This document shows, one piece after another, positions 23,001-29,139 of a stretch of 29,576 nucleotides of DNA. Position 1 is the stretch's first letter. Each line of letters starts with the position of its first letter. The stretch spans positions 70,318-99,893 of the forward strand of contig VHZZ01001386.1 in assembly GCA_009801015.1 (NCBI GenBank), read 5' to 3'. Origin of the DNA: Silene noctiflora. Taxonomy: Eukaryota; Streptophyta; Magnoliopsida; Caryophyllales; Caryophyllaceae. A program made the translations under genes and the position numbers. The notes under the pieces are model-generated. The model made no database searches. It saw only the letters and a list, made by a program, of their open reading frames with translations, and was not told the origin of the DNA.

Positions 23001-26000
23001 GTAGTCGGAACCCGTTGAAGGCACCAGCTGCCAGCAGACTGTCAAGATAAGAAAATACTTTCCCCAACTCCAAGTACATTTTGAAGGACGGCAAATCACC
23101 GTAGCATATGCAAGATTCCAGCACACCAAAAAAGCAGTTTTGCAGTACCCATTTCCTCAACATACTTTCTTTAATTTCTGCCCATGGTTCTTAATAATGG
23201 TTTTTAGTCTTGATTCAAACCGGTTGTCAAGACGTTATTTTGACTTGATATACCAGGTCATGGGGGAATCAAAACCTTTATAAATCGGCCGTGATTCAGT
23301 GTTGTGGCCCAAATTTAATATCATGCTTCGTATTGTATGAAGACAAATTATTAGGGACAAGTCATGGCATTGCACCTCACAAATGCAACAGAGCAAGAAA
23401 GATCTCTTCAAATCCAAGCACCCGACAAAATCAAAATCCCTCTCACAAAATAGGCGGGCTGGTGGTGTTTGGATTTGAAGAGAGAGAGAGAGAGAGTACA
23501 TTTTTAGACATTACCTCTTGCCATTCTGGAAGAAATGTTACTTGACTTGAGTTGGAATTAATGAATTATAATATTTTGTGGAGTGTTAAATGTTTGGCTT
23601 ATGGTGTTAAGATGTACAGTTTGCAGGATCATCTTGGGATGAACTCAAGCATATAAGGCAAGCTGTTGGTTTCCTGGTATGTTATGTTTTATGCTGCTAC
23701 ATTTTCTGTTTTTTTCACTTTCATTTCCTGCAAAATGATTTGTATATGAGATGGAGGAGAAGTTTTTAACTACCAAGCATGCGTTAAACTTGGGAACAAA
23801 TGTAGCCAATGATCTTATTTTCTTACAAAATTTACAAAAATCATCAACTTTGTTTTATATATAAAAAAAAGCGTTCATCTCAGTGGGATAAAGTGTGCCT
23901 CCGTCATTGATATATCGCCCGGCAACAAGTAACAACAGCTGGCAGGAATCCAGGAAGGTTGAGGCCTAGGTTGAAGCCTTTTCCGATCCCAATCATTATG
24001 GATTCAGGAAAAGAATGCATCGGAGTGGTGACTATTGTCATAATGTCATCCCAGTAAAGTGATAATTTCTTGATAGTTTCTTCGATAGAATATTTGTGAA
24101 AAGATCAGGATATTTACTTTTCAAAGGTAAATCATCGCACATAATGTCATGTCAAAGCAAGACTACCACTGAATTCTTAACCCTAAAACCCACCAAGTAT
24201 TGAGAAAAAAGATGGTGTTGTATTATAGATTTCCAAAAGCAGCCATAAATTAATTATTAGGAAGAAGCTTGACTATAAAGAGCATGCAAGTATGGTATAA
24301 ATTGTGAGGAAAGGGAAATGCATGTGCATTGAGATCTATGAGAAGCATAAGTAAGCTAGAATAAACGGAAAAAAAAAGGCAATATGAAATGTATGAGTTC
24401 AAATGAACGGGATTTTTTTTTTGCAAGAATTGTTACAGGAGGAAAATGAATTTTTTTTCGTATGAATGACACGAAAACGTGACATACTGATCAAAAAGCT
24501 GTGATAGGGGATAAAGAAATATTTGTATATGGTAGATAAAACTTGTACTTTGATGCCATAGCTCAATGGTGGTCAGTAACAAGATTTTAGATATTAAATT
24601 TAACTAGTATTGGTGCCCCTCCCCCGCCTGGGCTACCTCTATTTAGCATTAAAATTTATTTTAATTAAATAAAACTACTTTAAAGTTGCATAGCTCGTAA
24701 ATTTATCATGAATATATTTTTCTATGATATATCCTAAAATTACGATGAAATAAATTATGAGACAAATTCATTACTCCCGCTATTAATATTTTAATTCAAC
24801 CAATTGGTTAGCTAAGTGTTCATATATACTTTCTTTTGTTGTTTGCATTGTTACTTTTATTACCTTCATTATTACTATTGTTACTTTCACTAATCCCGAC
24901 GTAATTATTGTTAAATAATTATTGTTACTTTCACTACTGCCGCATAAATATTGATAATTTCACTACTCCCATTGTTACTTCTATTACTTTCACTACTCCC
25001 GCTCACTATTCAAATGAGTTATTACTATCATATTACTATATATTCAATGTTACTGCAATTCTTTTCACTAATAACAGAATTACTTTTACTATTAGGCATG
25101 CAATTTTAAGAGATTTATGTATTTATATAAATATGTTACATATATGCATTAAATCAAATCGAAATAATTATGGAATATTATATTTTTTTGGAACTCTAGC
25201 TTGATTTATTCACCTTTTAATAGTTTTCAAAATATAACATACTTGTATTATATTTGTCTATGTTAAGTAATTAACATTCTTTATACTAATTAATACCATA
25301 AGTGAGGCATATTTATGTTAAGGAAAATCACCATATTCTGGTGTTCTCTAAATTTATATTTCAACCAAAACTATATAATATTTACATTGAAATTCCTTGT
25401 TCAGGTCTATCACACAACGCTATCGATTAAAACTATATAGTATAATTAATTTGTATAGATTTTTAATTACATAGAAGTCCCTTGGTTTTAGGAATATATA
25501 CTCCCTCCTATTTACTATTTTCTTCCTTATTTCCTTAAATGGATTATTCAGGTTTTCTTCCCCTTTTCTATTTTGGTAACTTATACTCTTATTTTTATTC
25601 ATCCATCTCTCCTATCACCAAACCCCACCCAACTCTTTTACTTTTATTTTATTCCTTTTTTAATGTTTATGGCCCACAATTTCTTATTTAACTCCTAATT
25701 ATTCATCTCTCCCTCCTATCTACAAACCCCACCAAACTCCTTTATTCATATTCTATTATTTTCCTTAAATATTGTGTTCATATCAAAGAGGAAGAAAACA
25801 ATGAATAGGAGGGAGTATATAGTATTGTTTGATTGATTAGCAAGATATTAGCTATTGAAAAATCCCTCCAAGATAATTAAATTTAGGAAAAATTATGAAT
25901 TACCACCTAATATGTTCCATTTTTTACAAATTACCACCTAATATGTTCGACTTTACAAAAAACCACCAACTTTTCATGTTTAACCACACCATTTTCACTT

Positions 26001-28585
26001 ATTTTACATTCTTGTGACGGTTTAGCATAATTATCGACTCGATTTCATTTTAACGACTTTCGATTATTTAAATGACCAAACTACCCTTACTAATTACATA
26101 CTCTCCCTCACTTCCTCACCCAATTCACTATTGATTAAACCTAAAAATCAATTTATGGTTCCCCAATTTATCCCCTTTTTTTTCACCTTTATCACCCGAA
26201 CCCTAGATTTCTGGGTGAAATACTCTTTCATCACCATTAATCCTCTTTAGATTATTCTGGGCTAGTGGTAGTTTGCATCGACAATCGAAATTTCTGGGTG
26301 TTGCAGTCATTCTTTGTGGTAGCTTGCAATCGACAATTCATGGGTGGCAGACCTCCTAGTCTCCTACTACCAATGTATATGCATGAATACTCCAATGAAT
26401 AAGGTAGTCTATCCAGCGCCTCTCAACATGAACAATAGAGATGAACACATAATAATAGCACTAATTGAAGAACTAATTCAAAAAAATAAAAAGGGGGGAA
26501 ACTGAAGTTGTCCAGAAAATGACAAAATGAGCAAGAACCTAGTAACGATTTCTGGGTTTGATTGGGTTTTGGGTTCTGGGTTTGAATGAGAGTGAGTAAG
26601 TGTGAAATAGATGAGGAGTGTATTAAATTAGTAAGGGTAGTTTGGTNATTTAAATAATCGAAAGTCGTTAAAATAAAATCGAGTCGATAATTACGCTAAA
26701 TCGTCACAAAAATGTAAGATAAGGGGGAATGGTGTAGTTGAACCTGAAAAGTTGGTGGTTTTTTGTAAAGTTACACATATTAGGTGGTAATTTGTAAAAA
26801 ATGGACTATATTAGGTGGTAATTTGTAATTTTTCCTTAAATTTATAACTTATGTTAACTTATGTGGAGAATTCAAAAATTAAAGTCAAAATAGCATTGAA
26901 ATATAGGGATTGAAGAGAATAGTTAAGTCACATTGCATAGTATTGAGGTTTGGAGGCATGTTGAGTAATAAGACAAATTGAATGGTTAACAACAATTTTC
27001 AAACAAAGATATCATCCAGCCATCAGATGTGACAGAGGGAGAAGTAATCATGGTAGTCTAGATTGTTTTTGCTGGAGTTTGGCTCTTCTCCAAGTTCACA
27101 CTAATTGCGTGTAGTTAATTTTGATGTCATAATGGTATCTTTTCCTACAAATGGTAAAATGTGTAGGTTTTGAAAGTTTCCTGATACAGGTTTGTTAGTT
27201 ATCAGAGGCCTTTTTGTAAGATGTAGAGGCCTCGCATATTTTCTTTTAATAATTTATTGGTCTATGCGTGATTGATTTGCTCTTCAAATTGGTACCTGCT
27301 TGATTCACTTTCATCTTAAATGGAACATATTTCCAAAAGACAAAGTAACTCCATCCTAGCAGATTATCTTGCTTTGGGGCCTTTTATGCTCTTTGTAACG
27401 TAAGCTTACTGATGATAGATTGAGAGCTTAATGTACTTGCTCATCTTTTGTATATGAGTGTCAACTCATTGTGTCTTTGCGCAAGTGTCACCTCTTTGTA
27501 TCCATTAAAATTATACTTTTCTAAAAAATCGTCCAATTGAGAATCGTCACTTTGAAGTAGAACTTATTGCTCTGCTTGTATATTGTCGATTAAGAGGTAT
27601 ATATCTTCAGCCAAATGATTGCCGTCTAATTATGTGGTCTGATCCATACAGGTTATACACCAGAAATCGAGGATCACCTATGATAATCTTACAAATGATT
27701 TGTGTCCTGTAAGTCTTTTCCTCCGACCTTCTAAATGAAGACAATCTTGTGCTCTTGAATTCTTTTGTCAATTATTTAAGCAAAAATCAACCCCCCACGA
27801 TCACCACCACCACCACCAATTTTGTCAATTATTTTGGTGAAATACAGAACCCTGGTGGATCAATTACCATTGGCCAACCAATGCTGGTCCCGCAATTCGG
27901 CAATAGTTGACTCAAACCTGACTAACCGACCAGAGTCTAACACATCTCTTTTGAGTGTCGCTTCAATGAATACACTGATTTTGTTTTTTGTTTTTTGTTT
28001 TTTTTGTGTGTGTAAAGGAAGACATCAGGACAGTTTTAATTAACGGCAAATTAAGTCATAACTACCACCTCTGATTTCGTATGTAACTAACATGGATGCT
28101 GTATTTTCAGCTTTTGAGTGTCCAGCAACTTTATAGAATTTGCACGCTATACTGGGATGATAGTTATAACACAAGAAGCGTATCTCCAGAGGTAAGTTTA
28201 TCAGAGGCTTTAGCTGTGGATCTTATCATGCTGCTGGCTTTCTGTTTCAGTTAAGACGATGGGCTTTGCATTATACAGGTGATTTCCAGTATGAGGACAT
28301 TAATGGCTGGGGAAAATGAGAATGAAAAAGAGAGCGAAACGGCTAAAAATGCCTTCTTATTAGATGACATATCAAGGTGAAAATTTTTTGGAATGGAAAT
28401 TGATTTTTTTTGTACACTTGTAATTTGTTTAGCTTGTTAACCTTTCCTTATAATATGTTTATTATTACAGCATACCTTTCTCTGTGGACGAGCTATCCGC
28501 TTCCCAGGAGGGAAGAGATTTCGCTGGCGTCAAGGCGCCTCCCAATTTGATTGAAAATCCGGACTTCCAATTTTTGCAGGAGTGA
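2031..28585 (+). CDS. Class XI myosin heavy chain (MYA2/XI-2 type), 38 coding exons, 1484 aa
   Basis: Actin-based motor that carries vesicles and organelles and drives cytoplasmic streaming in plant cells. The joined exons give 4455 nt in one frame; every junction is GT-AG and phases match throughout. Order: SH3-like N-terminus (about 8-58), motor (about 60-735) with P-loop GESGAGKT 156-163, switch I NNNSSRFG 209-216, TEDS glutamate 382, switch II DIYGFE 434-439; six IQ motifs (Q743, Q766, Q791, E814, Q839, Q862, spaced 23-25); coiled coil (about 880-1060); globular tail with DIL domain (about 1088-1484). From memory of Arabidopsis myosins, MYA2/XI-2 (about 1505 aa) is the nearest relative, but XI-B or XI-G orthology is not excluded, so no symbol is given. 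The tail linker is shorter than in MYA2. It looks intact: no stops or frameshifts. Long introns carry transposons. The glutamate at the TEDS site suggests a motor not needing phosphorylation there. Confidence 0.96.
2358..2486 (+). CDS. Myosin XI exon 2 (aa 2-44)
   Basis: Encodes most of the SH3-like N-terminal subdomain ([16 protein letters not shown]). Acceptor TATAG, donor GTATGT, phase 0 at both ends. Confidence 0.95.
2487..4690 (+). other. Intron 2 (2204 bp)
   Basis: Long intron near the 5' end. It holds a tRNA-like SINE candidate at about 3340-3430. The rest is U-rich intron sequence with no convincing gene; the open frames on both strands match nothing I know. Early long introns in plants often carry enhancing elements, but I see no specific one. 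Confidence 0.9.
3349..3410 (+). mobile_element. tRNA-like SINE head (candidate)
   Basis: TGACTCAGTGG (3349-3359) fits a pol III A box (TRGCNNAGYGG) with one change. GGTTCAAAGAC (3397-3407) resembles a B box (GGTTCGANTCC) about 38 bases further on, the usual spacing. The whole does not fold as a good tRNA, and I cannot define the 3' end or target duplication, so a SINE relic is more likely than a functional tRNA. Confidence 0.4.
4691..4834 (+). CDS. Myosin XI exon 3 (aa 45-92)
   Basis: End of the SH3-like part and start of the motor, with the conserved [18 protein letters not shown]. Donor GTAAGA; phase 0. Confidence 0.97.
5229..5374 (+). CDS. Myosin XI exon 4 (aa 93-141)
   Basis: Motor segment [20 protein letters not shown] followed by [14 protein letters not shown], both hallmark plant myosin sequences. 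Ends in phase 2; R141 is split with exon 5. Confidence 0.97.
5458..5614 (+). CDS. Myosin XI exon 5 (aa 141-193), P-loop
   Basis: Carries the ATP-binding P-loop GESGAGKT (bases 5501-5524, residues 156-163), followed by the conserved [17 protein letters not shown]. Confidence 0.98.
5956..6014 (+). CDS. Myosin XI exon 6 (aa 194-213)
   Basis: [18 protein letters not shown], leading into switch I. S213 is split with exon 7. Confidence 0.97.
6122..6281 (+). CDS. Myosin XI exon 7 (aa 213-266), switch I
   Basis: Completes switch I (SSRFGKF) and continues with [18 protein letters not shown] and [16 protein letters not shown], strongly conserved in class XI. Confidence 0.98.
6883..7032 (+). CDS. Myosin XI exon 8 (aa 267-316)
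   Basis: Upper 50-kDa region of the motor; contains HYLNQSNCY and [15 protein letters not shown]. Phase 0 at both ends. Confidence 0.97.
7149..7285 (+). CDS. Myosin XI exon 9 (aa 317-362)
   Basis: [18 protein letters not shown] motor helix. M362 is split with exon 10 across an 82-bp intron. Confidence 0.97.
7368..7514 (+). CDS. Myosin XI exon 10 (aa 362-411), TEDS site
   Basis: Holds the cardiomyopathy-loop region. The residue 16 before the conserved D398 (DALAK) is E382, so the TEDS rule is met by a permanent negative charge. W411 is split with exon 11. Confidence 0.97.
7633..7734 (+). CDS. Myosin XI exon 11 (aa 411-445), switch II
   Basis: Includes [11 protein letters not shown]; switch II DIYGFE is residues 434-439. 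S445 is split with exon 12 across a 1642-bp intron. Confidence 0.98.
8195..8435 (+). mobile_element. RTE-clade LINE, C-terminal reverse-transcriptase ORF remnant
   Basis: One frame from 8195 reads [20 protein letters not shown], then [20 protein letters not shown]. This is the C-terminal signature of plant RTE LINEs (consensus like [14 protein letters not shown] and [10 protein letters not shown]). The frame stops at 8362-8364, and the following KTQKNMG stretch corresponds to the usual RGRPKKTW tail. The TTATTGTTGTTGT at about 8592-8604 could be the worn 3' tail. Sense orientation relative to the myosin gene. It is the same family as the copy in intron 32. Confidence 0.8.
8673..9181. mobile_element. 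hAT-type MITE, 509 bp
   Basis: It is flanked by a perfect 8-bp direct repeat, TTTTGACG (8665-8672 and 9182-9189), the target duplication length of hAT elements. The ends CTGTGATGCTCGGACTC (8673-8689) and the reverse complement of 9165-9181 (CTATGATGCTCAGACTC) match at 15 of 17 positions. Subterminal regions are rich in GGATCCG and CCGAGTC motifs on opposite strands. There is no transposase. The TGCTCGGACTC ends resemble a repeat I recall as widespread in plant genomes. Confidence 0.82.
9377..9434 (+). CDS. Myosin XI exon 12 (aa 445-464)
   Basis: [19 protein letters not shown], the start of the relay helix. Followed by a 79-bp intron. Confidence 0.98.
9514..9615 (+). CDS. Myosin XI exon 13 (aa 465-498)
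   Basis: [17 protein letters not shown] and [16 protein letters not shown], relay helix and loop. Phase 0. Confidence 0.98.
10227..10264 (+). CDS. Myosin XI exon 14 (aa 499-511), 38-nt microexon
   Basis: Encodes [12 protein letters not shown] plus two bases of C511. Acceptor GACAG, donor GTAAGT. A small exon, but required for frame and conserved in sequence. Confidence 0.96.
10409..10535 (+). CDS. Myosin XI exon 15 (aa 511-553)
   Basis: [18 protein letters not shown] and the actin-binding lower 50-kDa region, ending in HYAGE. Confidence 0.97.
10630..10800 (+). CDS. Myosin XI exon 16 (aa 554-610)
   Basis: [20 protein letters not shown], then the short loop 2 region ([18 protein letters not shown]) that contacts actin. 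Confidence 0.97.
11139..11270 (+). CDS. Myosin XI exon 17 (aa 611-654)
   Basis: [17 protein letters not shown] and NVLQQLRCG, the conserved myosin SH2/SH1-side helices. Confidence 0.98.
11376..11485 (+). CDS. Myosin XI exon 18 (aa 655-691)
   Basis: [19 protein letters not shown], the reactive-thiol helix, running into the converter. S691 is split. Confidence 0.97.
11639..11699 (+). CDS. Myosin XI exon 19 (aa 691-711)
   Basis: [20 protein letters not shown], part of the converter. A 771-bp intron follows. Confidence 0.96.
12471..12648 (+). CDS. Myosin XI exon 20 (aa 712-771), converter end, IQ1, IQ2 start
   Basis: [20 protein letters not shown] closes the motor. IQ1 is centred on Q743 and IQ2 on Q766. 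Ends with one base of G771. Confidence 0.97.
12649..13605 (+). other. Intron 20 (957 bp)
   Basis: U-rich intron interrupting IQ2. The 133-residue open frame inside it (13151-13552) shows no family resemblance and no codon pattern like the exons; I treat it as chance. Confidence 0.9.
13606..13811 (+). CDS. Myosin XI exon 21 (aa 771-839), IQ2-IQ5 start
   Basis: Completes IQ2, then IQ3 (Q791) and IQ4, where the motif reads [14 protein letters not shown] with E814 (bases 13734-13736) in place of the usual Q; IQ5 begins (LIQ, Q839). These motifs bind calmodulin and related light chains along the lever arm. Confidence 0.97.
13812..14557 (+). other. Intron 21 (746 bp)
   Basis: Ordinary U-rich intron; I see no element or gene in it. 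Confidence 0.9.
14558..14677 (+). CDS. Myosin XI exon 22 (aa 840-879), IQ5-IQ6
   Basis: [13 protein letters not shown] completes IQ5; [20 protein letters not shown] is IQ6, centred on Q862. Phase 0. Confidence 0.97.
14678..15491 (+). other. Intron 22 (814 bp)
   Basis: No recognisable element. The longest open frame (14943-15302) has no resemblance to a known protein. Confidence 0.88.
15492..15590 (+). CDS. Myosin XI exon 23 (aa 880-912), coiled coil start
   Basis: [20 protein letters not shown] and [13 protein letters not shown], near-identical to the start of the Arabidopsis XI coiled coil. Confidence 0.98.
15619..15751 (+). repeat. Direct repeat pair in intron 23 (34-bp units, 99 bp apart)
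   Basis: 15619-15652 and 15718-15751 match at 32 of 34 positions. Each contains TACCCCTACCTGACGAT followed by a (G/A)GGGTGGAG stretch, so each can fold into a short ACCCC/GGGGT hairpin. The second is followed by a TTGTTGTTCTTG stretch. This could be a local duplication or paired ends of a small retroposon. Confidence 0.8.
15869..16084 (+). CDS. Myosin XI exon 24 (aa 913-984), coiled coil
   Basis: Heptad-like [20 protein letters not shown], then [12 protein letters not shown] and [20 protein letters not shown], all as in MYA2-type tails. The 81-bp intron after it is in frame and stop-free. Confidence 0.97.
16166..16305 (+). CDS. Myosin XI exon 25 (aa 985-1031), coiled coil
   Basis: [20 protein letters not shown] and [10 protein letters not shown]; dimer-forming coiled coil. 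R1031 is split. Confidence 0.97.
16437..16685. mobile_element. Stowaway-type MITE, 249 bp
   Basis: The ends CTACCTCTATCCC (16437 on) and GGGATAGAGGGAG (to 16685) are inverted repeats of the CTCCCTCYGTCCC type, flanked by TA on both sides (16435-16436, 16686-16687). The inverted match continues inward with CCCCATTTTACTTTGG against CCAAATGGGAACAATG in looser form. AT-rich and non-coding; mobilised by Tc1/mariner transposases. Confidence 0.88.
16966..17018. repeat. 12-bp perfect inverted repeat, 29-nt spacer
   Basis: TTTCGGTTGCAG (16966-16977) and CTGCAACCGAAA (17007-17018) are exact reverse complements. The spacer has no recognisable content. Confidence 0.8.
17267..17370 (+). repeat. 17-bp direct repeats flanking 70 bp
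   Basis: GTGCTGGACCTATTTTT occurs exactly at 17267-17283 and 17354-17370. The length would suit a retroposon target duplication, but the 70 bp between lacks a poly-A or tRNA-like head. A local duplication is equally possible. Confidence 0.75.
17428..17521 (+). CDS. Myosin XI exon 26 (aa 1031-1062), coiled coil end
   Basis: [20 protein letters not shown], the last heptads, then a serine-rich [10 protein letters not shown] linker. Confidence 0.96.
17715..17789 (+). CDS. Myosin XI exon 27 (aa 1063-1087), tail linker
   Basis: [18 protein letters not shown] and QMERQR join coiled coil and globular tail. Polar and variable within the family. The MYA2 linker as I recall it is about 20 residues longer. 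The exon is 75 nt, so skipping it would keep the frame. Confidence 0.9.
17902..18072 (+). CDS. Myosin XI exon 28 (aa 1088-1144), globular tail start
   Basis: [20 protein letters not shown] and [20 protein letters not shown], the conserved entry to the class XI cargo-binding tail. Confidence 0.97.
18073..18518 (+). other. Intron 28 (446 bp)
   Basis: Ordinary intron, no element seen. Confidence 0.9.
18519..18656 (+). CDS. Myosin XI exon 29 (aa 1145-1190)
   Basis: [20 protein letters not shown] then FFGRMAQ, as in plant and animal class V/XI tails. Confidence 0.97.
18837..19016 (+). CDS. Myosin XI exon 30 (aa 1191-1250)
   Basis: [20 protein letters not shown] followed by the KIFGIIRDN helix, start of the DIL core. 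This copy lacks the long alanine run seen before VRPVEAKYP in MYA2. Confidence 0.97.
19017..20239 (+). other. Intron 30 (1223 bp)
   Basis: No clear element. The minus-strand frame at 19378-19620 contains [12 protein letters not shown], faintly like the RNase H domain of plant L1-type LINEs, but the rest does not align well, so I do not call it. Confidence 0.85.
20240..20365 (+). CDS. Myosin XI exon 31 (aa 1251-1292)
   Basis: [17 protein letters not shown] and [20 protein letters not shown]; the RRSLSN serine lies in a basic context suited to phosphorylation. A 76-bp intron follows. Confidence 0.96.
20442..20512 (+). CDS. Myosin XI exon 32 (aa 1293-1316)
   Basis: [20 protein letters not shown], then LFN; DIL helix. 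S1316 is split across a 2-kb intron. Confidence 0.97.
20513..22551 (+). other. Intron 32 (2039 bp) with antisense LINE
   Basis: Interrupts the conserved [13 protein letters not shown]. About 1.2 kb of it is a minus-strand RTE LINE (21043-22245). Splice sites are normal. Confidence 0.93.
21043..22245 (-). mobile_element. RTE-clade LINE, 5'-truncated, antisense to the gene
   Basis: On the minus strand: IQDDIPW near 22225, then a worn active-site region ([18 protein letters not shown]), [68 protein letters not shown] and [18 protein letters not shown]. This is the second half of an RTE reverse transcriptase. A frame change lies near 22205-22215, a stop near 21993 and further stops in the tail, so it is dead. 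A 3' UTR follows, ending at about 21043-21090 with GCCGACCCCAAACCATTTTG and a worn TTG-type tail, as in plant RTE elements. The endonuclease half is missing. Confidence 0.85.
22552..22651 (+). CDS. Myosin XI exon 33 (aa 1316-1349)
   Basis: [20 protein letters not shown] then [13 protein letters not shown], the best-conserved DIL segment. Confidence 0.98.
22652..23619 (+). other. Intron 33 (968 bp)
   Basis: Holds a 19-bp foldback (23404-23482) and a GA dinucleotide run (about 23480-23495). No gene seen. Confidence 0.88.
23404..23482. repeat. 19-bp foldback, 41-nt loop, next to a GA run
   Basis: CTCTTCAAATCCAAGCACC (23404-23422) pairs with GGTGTTTGGATTTGAAGAG (23464-23482) with one mismatch. 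The right arm runs into (GA)n. As RNA this is an about 79-nt stem-loop within the intron. Confidence 0.8.
23620..23676 (+). CDS. Myosin XI exon 34 (aa 1350-1368)
   Basis: [19 protein letters not shown], matching the family's [17 protein letters not shown] small exon before the longest intron. Confidence 0.97.
24604..25060 (-). mobile_element. Helitron-like element, 3' end seen, other end not found
   Basis: On the minus strand the sequence ends in CTAG (24604-24607) followed by T, and about seven bases before it is a worn GC-rich hairpin (GCCC at 24615-24618, GGGC at 24630-24633). The hairpin is only four pairs, so this is an eroded copy at best. No matching TC start could be placed, and the end at 25060 is arbitrary (limit of the repeat field). 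Confidence 0.4.
24838..25060 (+). repeat. Degenerate ATTGTTACTTTCACTACTCCC repeats
   Basis: Six or more imperfect copies of a TTGTTACTTTYACTA(C)TCCCG-like unit of about 20-35 bases, for example near 24848, 24879, 24922, 24968 and 24980. Pyrimidine-rich, no coding sense. It may be the body of the Helitron-like element. Confidence 0.6.
25501..25815. mobile_element. Stowaway-type MITE, 315 bp
   Basis: Starts CTCCCTCCTATTTACTATTT and ends with AACAATGAATAGGAGGGAG; the ends are inverted repeats of about 20 bases flanked by TA (25499-25500 and 25816-25817). Inside, a CATCTCTCC...AAACCCCACC segment is duplicated (about 25602-25650 and 25703-25755). A different subfamily from the copy in intron 25. 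Confidence 0.88.
25886..26835. mobile_element. Mutator-like (MULE) foldback element, 950 bp
   Basis: It is flanked by a perfect 9-bp direct repeat, TTAAATTTA (25877-25885 and 26836-26844), the Mutator target length. It begins GGAAAAATTATGAATTACC, and its other end is the near-exact inverse. The terminal inverted repeats are about 210 bp each (25886-26095 and about 26624-26835) and contain a tandem ATTACCACCTAATATGTTC doublet. The interior of about 530 bp has no transposase; it looks like single-copy sequence, possibly a captured piece of a host gene. Base 26647 is N. Confidence 0.88.
27652..27708 (+). CDS. Myosin XI exon 35 (aa 1369-1387)
   Basis: [19 protein letters not shown], completing the GFLVIHQK motif begun in exon 34. 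Confidence 0.97.
27763..27834 (+). repeat. 15-bp direct repeats around a CAC run
   Basis: TTTTGTCAATTATTT occurs exactly at 27763-27777 and 27820-27834, around a C-rich stretch with (CAC)n at about 27801-27818. Likely a small local duplication in intron 35. Confidence 0.7.
28111..28191 (+). CDS. Myosin XI exon 36 (aa 1388-1414)
   Basis: [20 protein letters not shown] then TRSVSPE, the near-invariant C-terminal DIL signature of class XI. Confidence 0.98.
28279..28376 (+). CDS. Myosin XI exon 37 (aa 1415-1447)
   Basis: [20 protein letters not shown] then AFLLDDIS; the acidic stretch varies between paralogues. Confidence 0.97.
28471..28585 (+). CDS. Myosin XI exon 38 (aa 1447-1484 and stop)
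   Basis: [20 protein letters not shown] and a closing [12 protein letters not shown], then TGA at 28583-28585. MYA2 has the similar ending LLENPAFVFLH, so this is the natural C-terminus. Confidence 0.98.
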
Positions 28586-29139
28586 AGCTGTGAGACCATA
28601 TTCAGATATTGCCTTTCTCTACATGTGTATTCATTTTTCCTAGAATTCATCCATTGTTCACCCATTTTCTCATTTTAGTGAACAATCCGTATTCAATATC
28701 CTTGCTTATTTATGTATACCTGAAAAATAGATTATTTATTTTATTTTGGGTAAAAGAAGCACAAAGCCAATACAATACATGGAAAGAGGAACACAAACTT
28801 GTGAGTTGTGACCTATTACCACGTCTCTGTCTAAACTATTAGACTAACCTCCTTGATTGAAAATTAGATTTGTAAAGTATTCCTTTTCCTCATAGTTGGA
28901 GCGGGAATACACTTTTTTTTTTTTTTTTGCTTCATTTCCTTTTCGTTGTTTGGATCCTGTTAGTAAGTGAACGTCTTTTCTTGCTCGGGAAGTATTTATA
29001 ACTCTACTAAACATTCTTTGTTAGTTAATAAGATTAGGGTACTATTTACCCTGTTAGACTTGCATACACCATGAATTCCGGTCTGTAACACTAAATTACC
29101 CAAATCAAATTTGTTTTTAAGAGATCTAAATTGTTCAAA
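28586..29139 (+). other. 3' UTR running into intergenic sequence
   Basis: The 3' UTR starts at 28586. No AATAAA is present, which is usual in plants. U-rich and UGUA-like stretches at about 28700-28760 and 28865-28880 are possible cleavage-signal regions, so the transcript probably ends between 28720 and 28920. Beyond lie a poly-T run (28913-28929) and plain AT-rich DNA. Confidence 0.5.

Larger units (their letters stand above)
23677..27651 (+). other. Intron 34 (3975 bp), a cluster of small transposons
   Basis: The largest intron. It contains a Helitron-like end (24604), a degenerate repeat field (24838-25060), a Stowaway MITE (25501-25815) and a Mutator-like foldback element (25886-26835). 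23880-23960 has a faint A-box-like start (CTCAGTGGGATAAAGTG) of a possible SINE. The rest is plain intron. Its ends, GTATGT and TACAG, are sound. Confidence 0.92.

Noticed and set aside
23880-23960. Possible SINE start (CTCAGTGGGATAAAGTG)
   Set aside because: A-box-like only; no B box at the right distance and no clear ends.
24908-25204. 98-residue frame rich in Thr, Ile and Tyr
   Set aside because: Translation of the degenerate pyrimidine repeat field; no sign of selection for coding.
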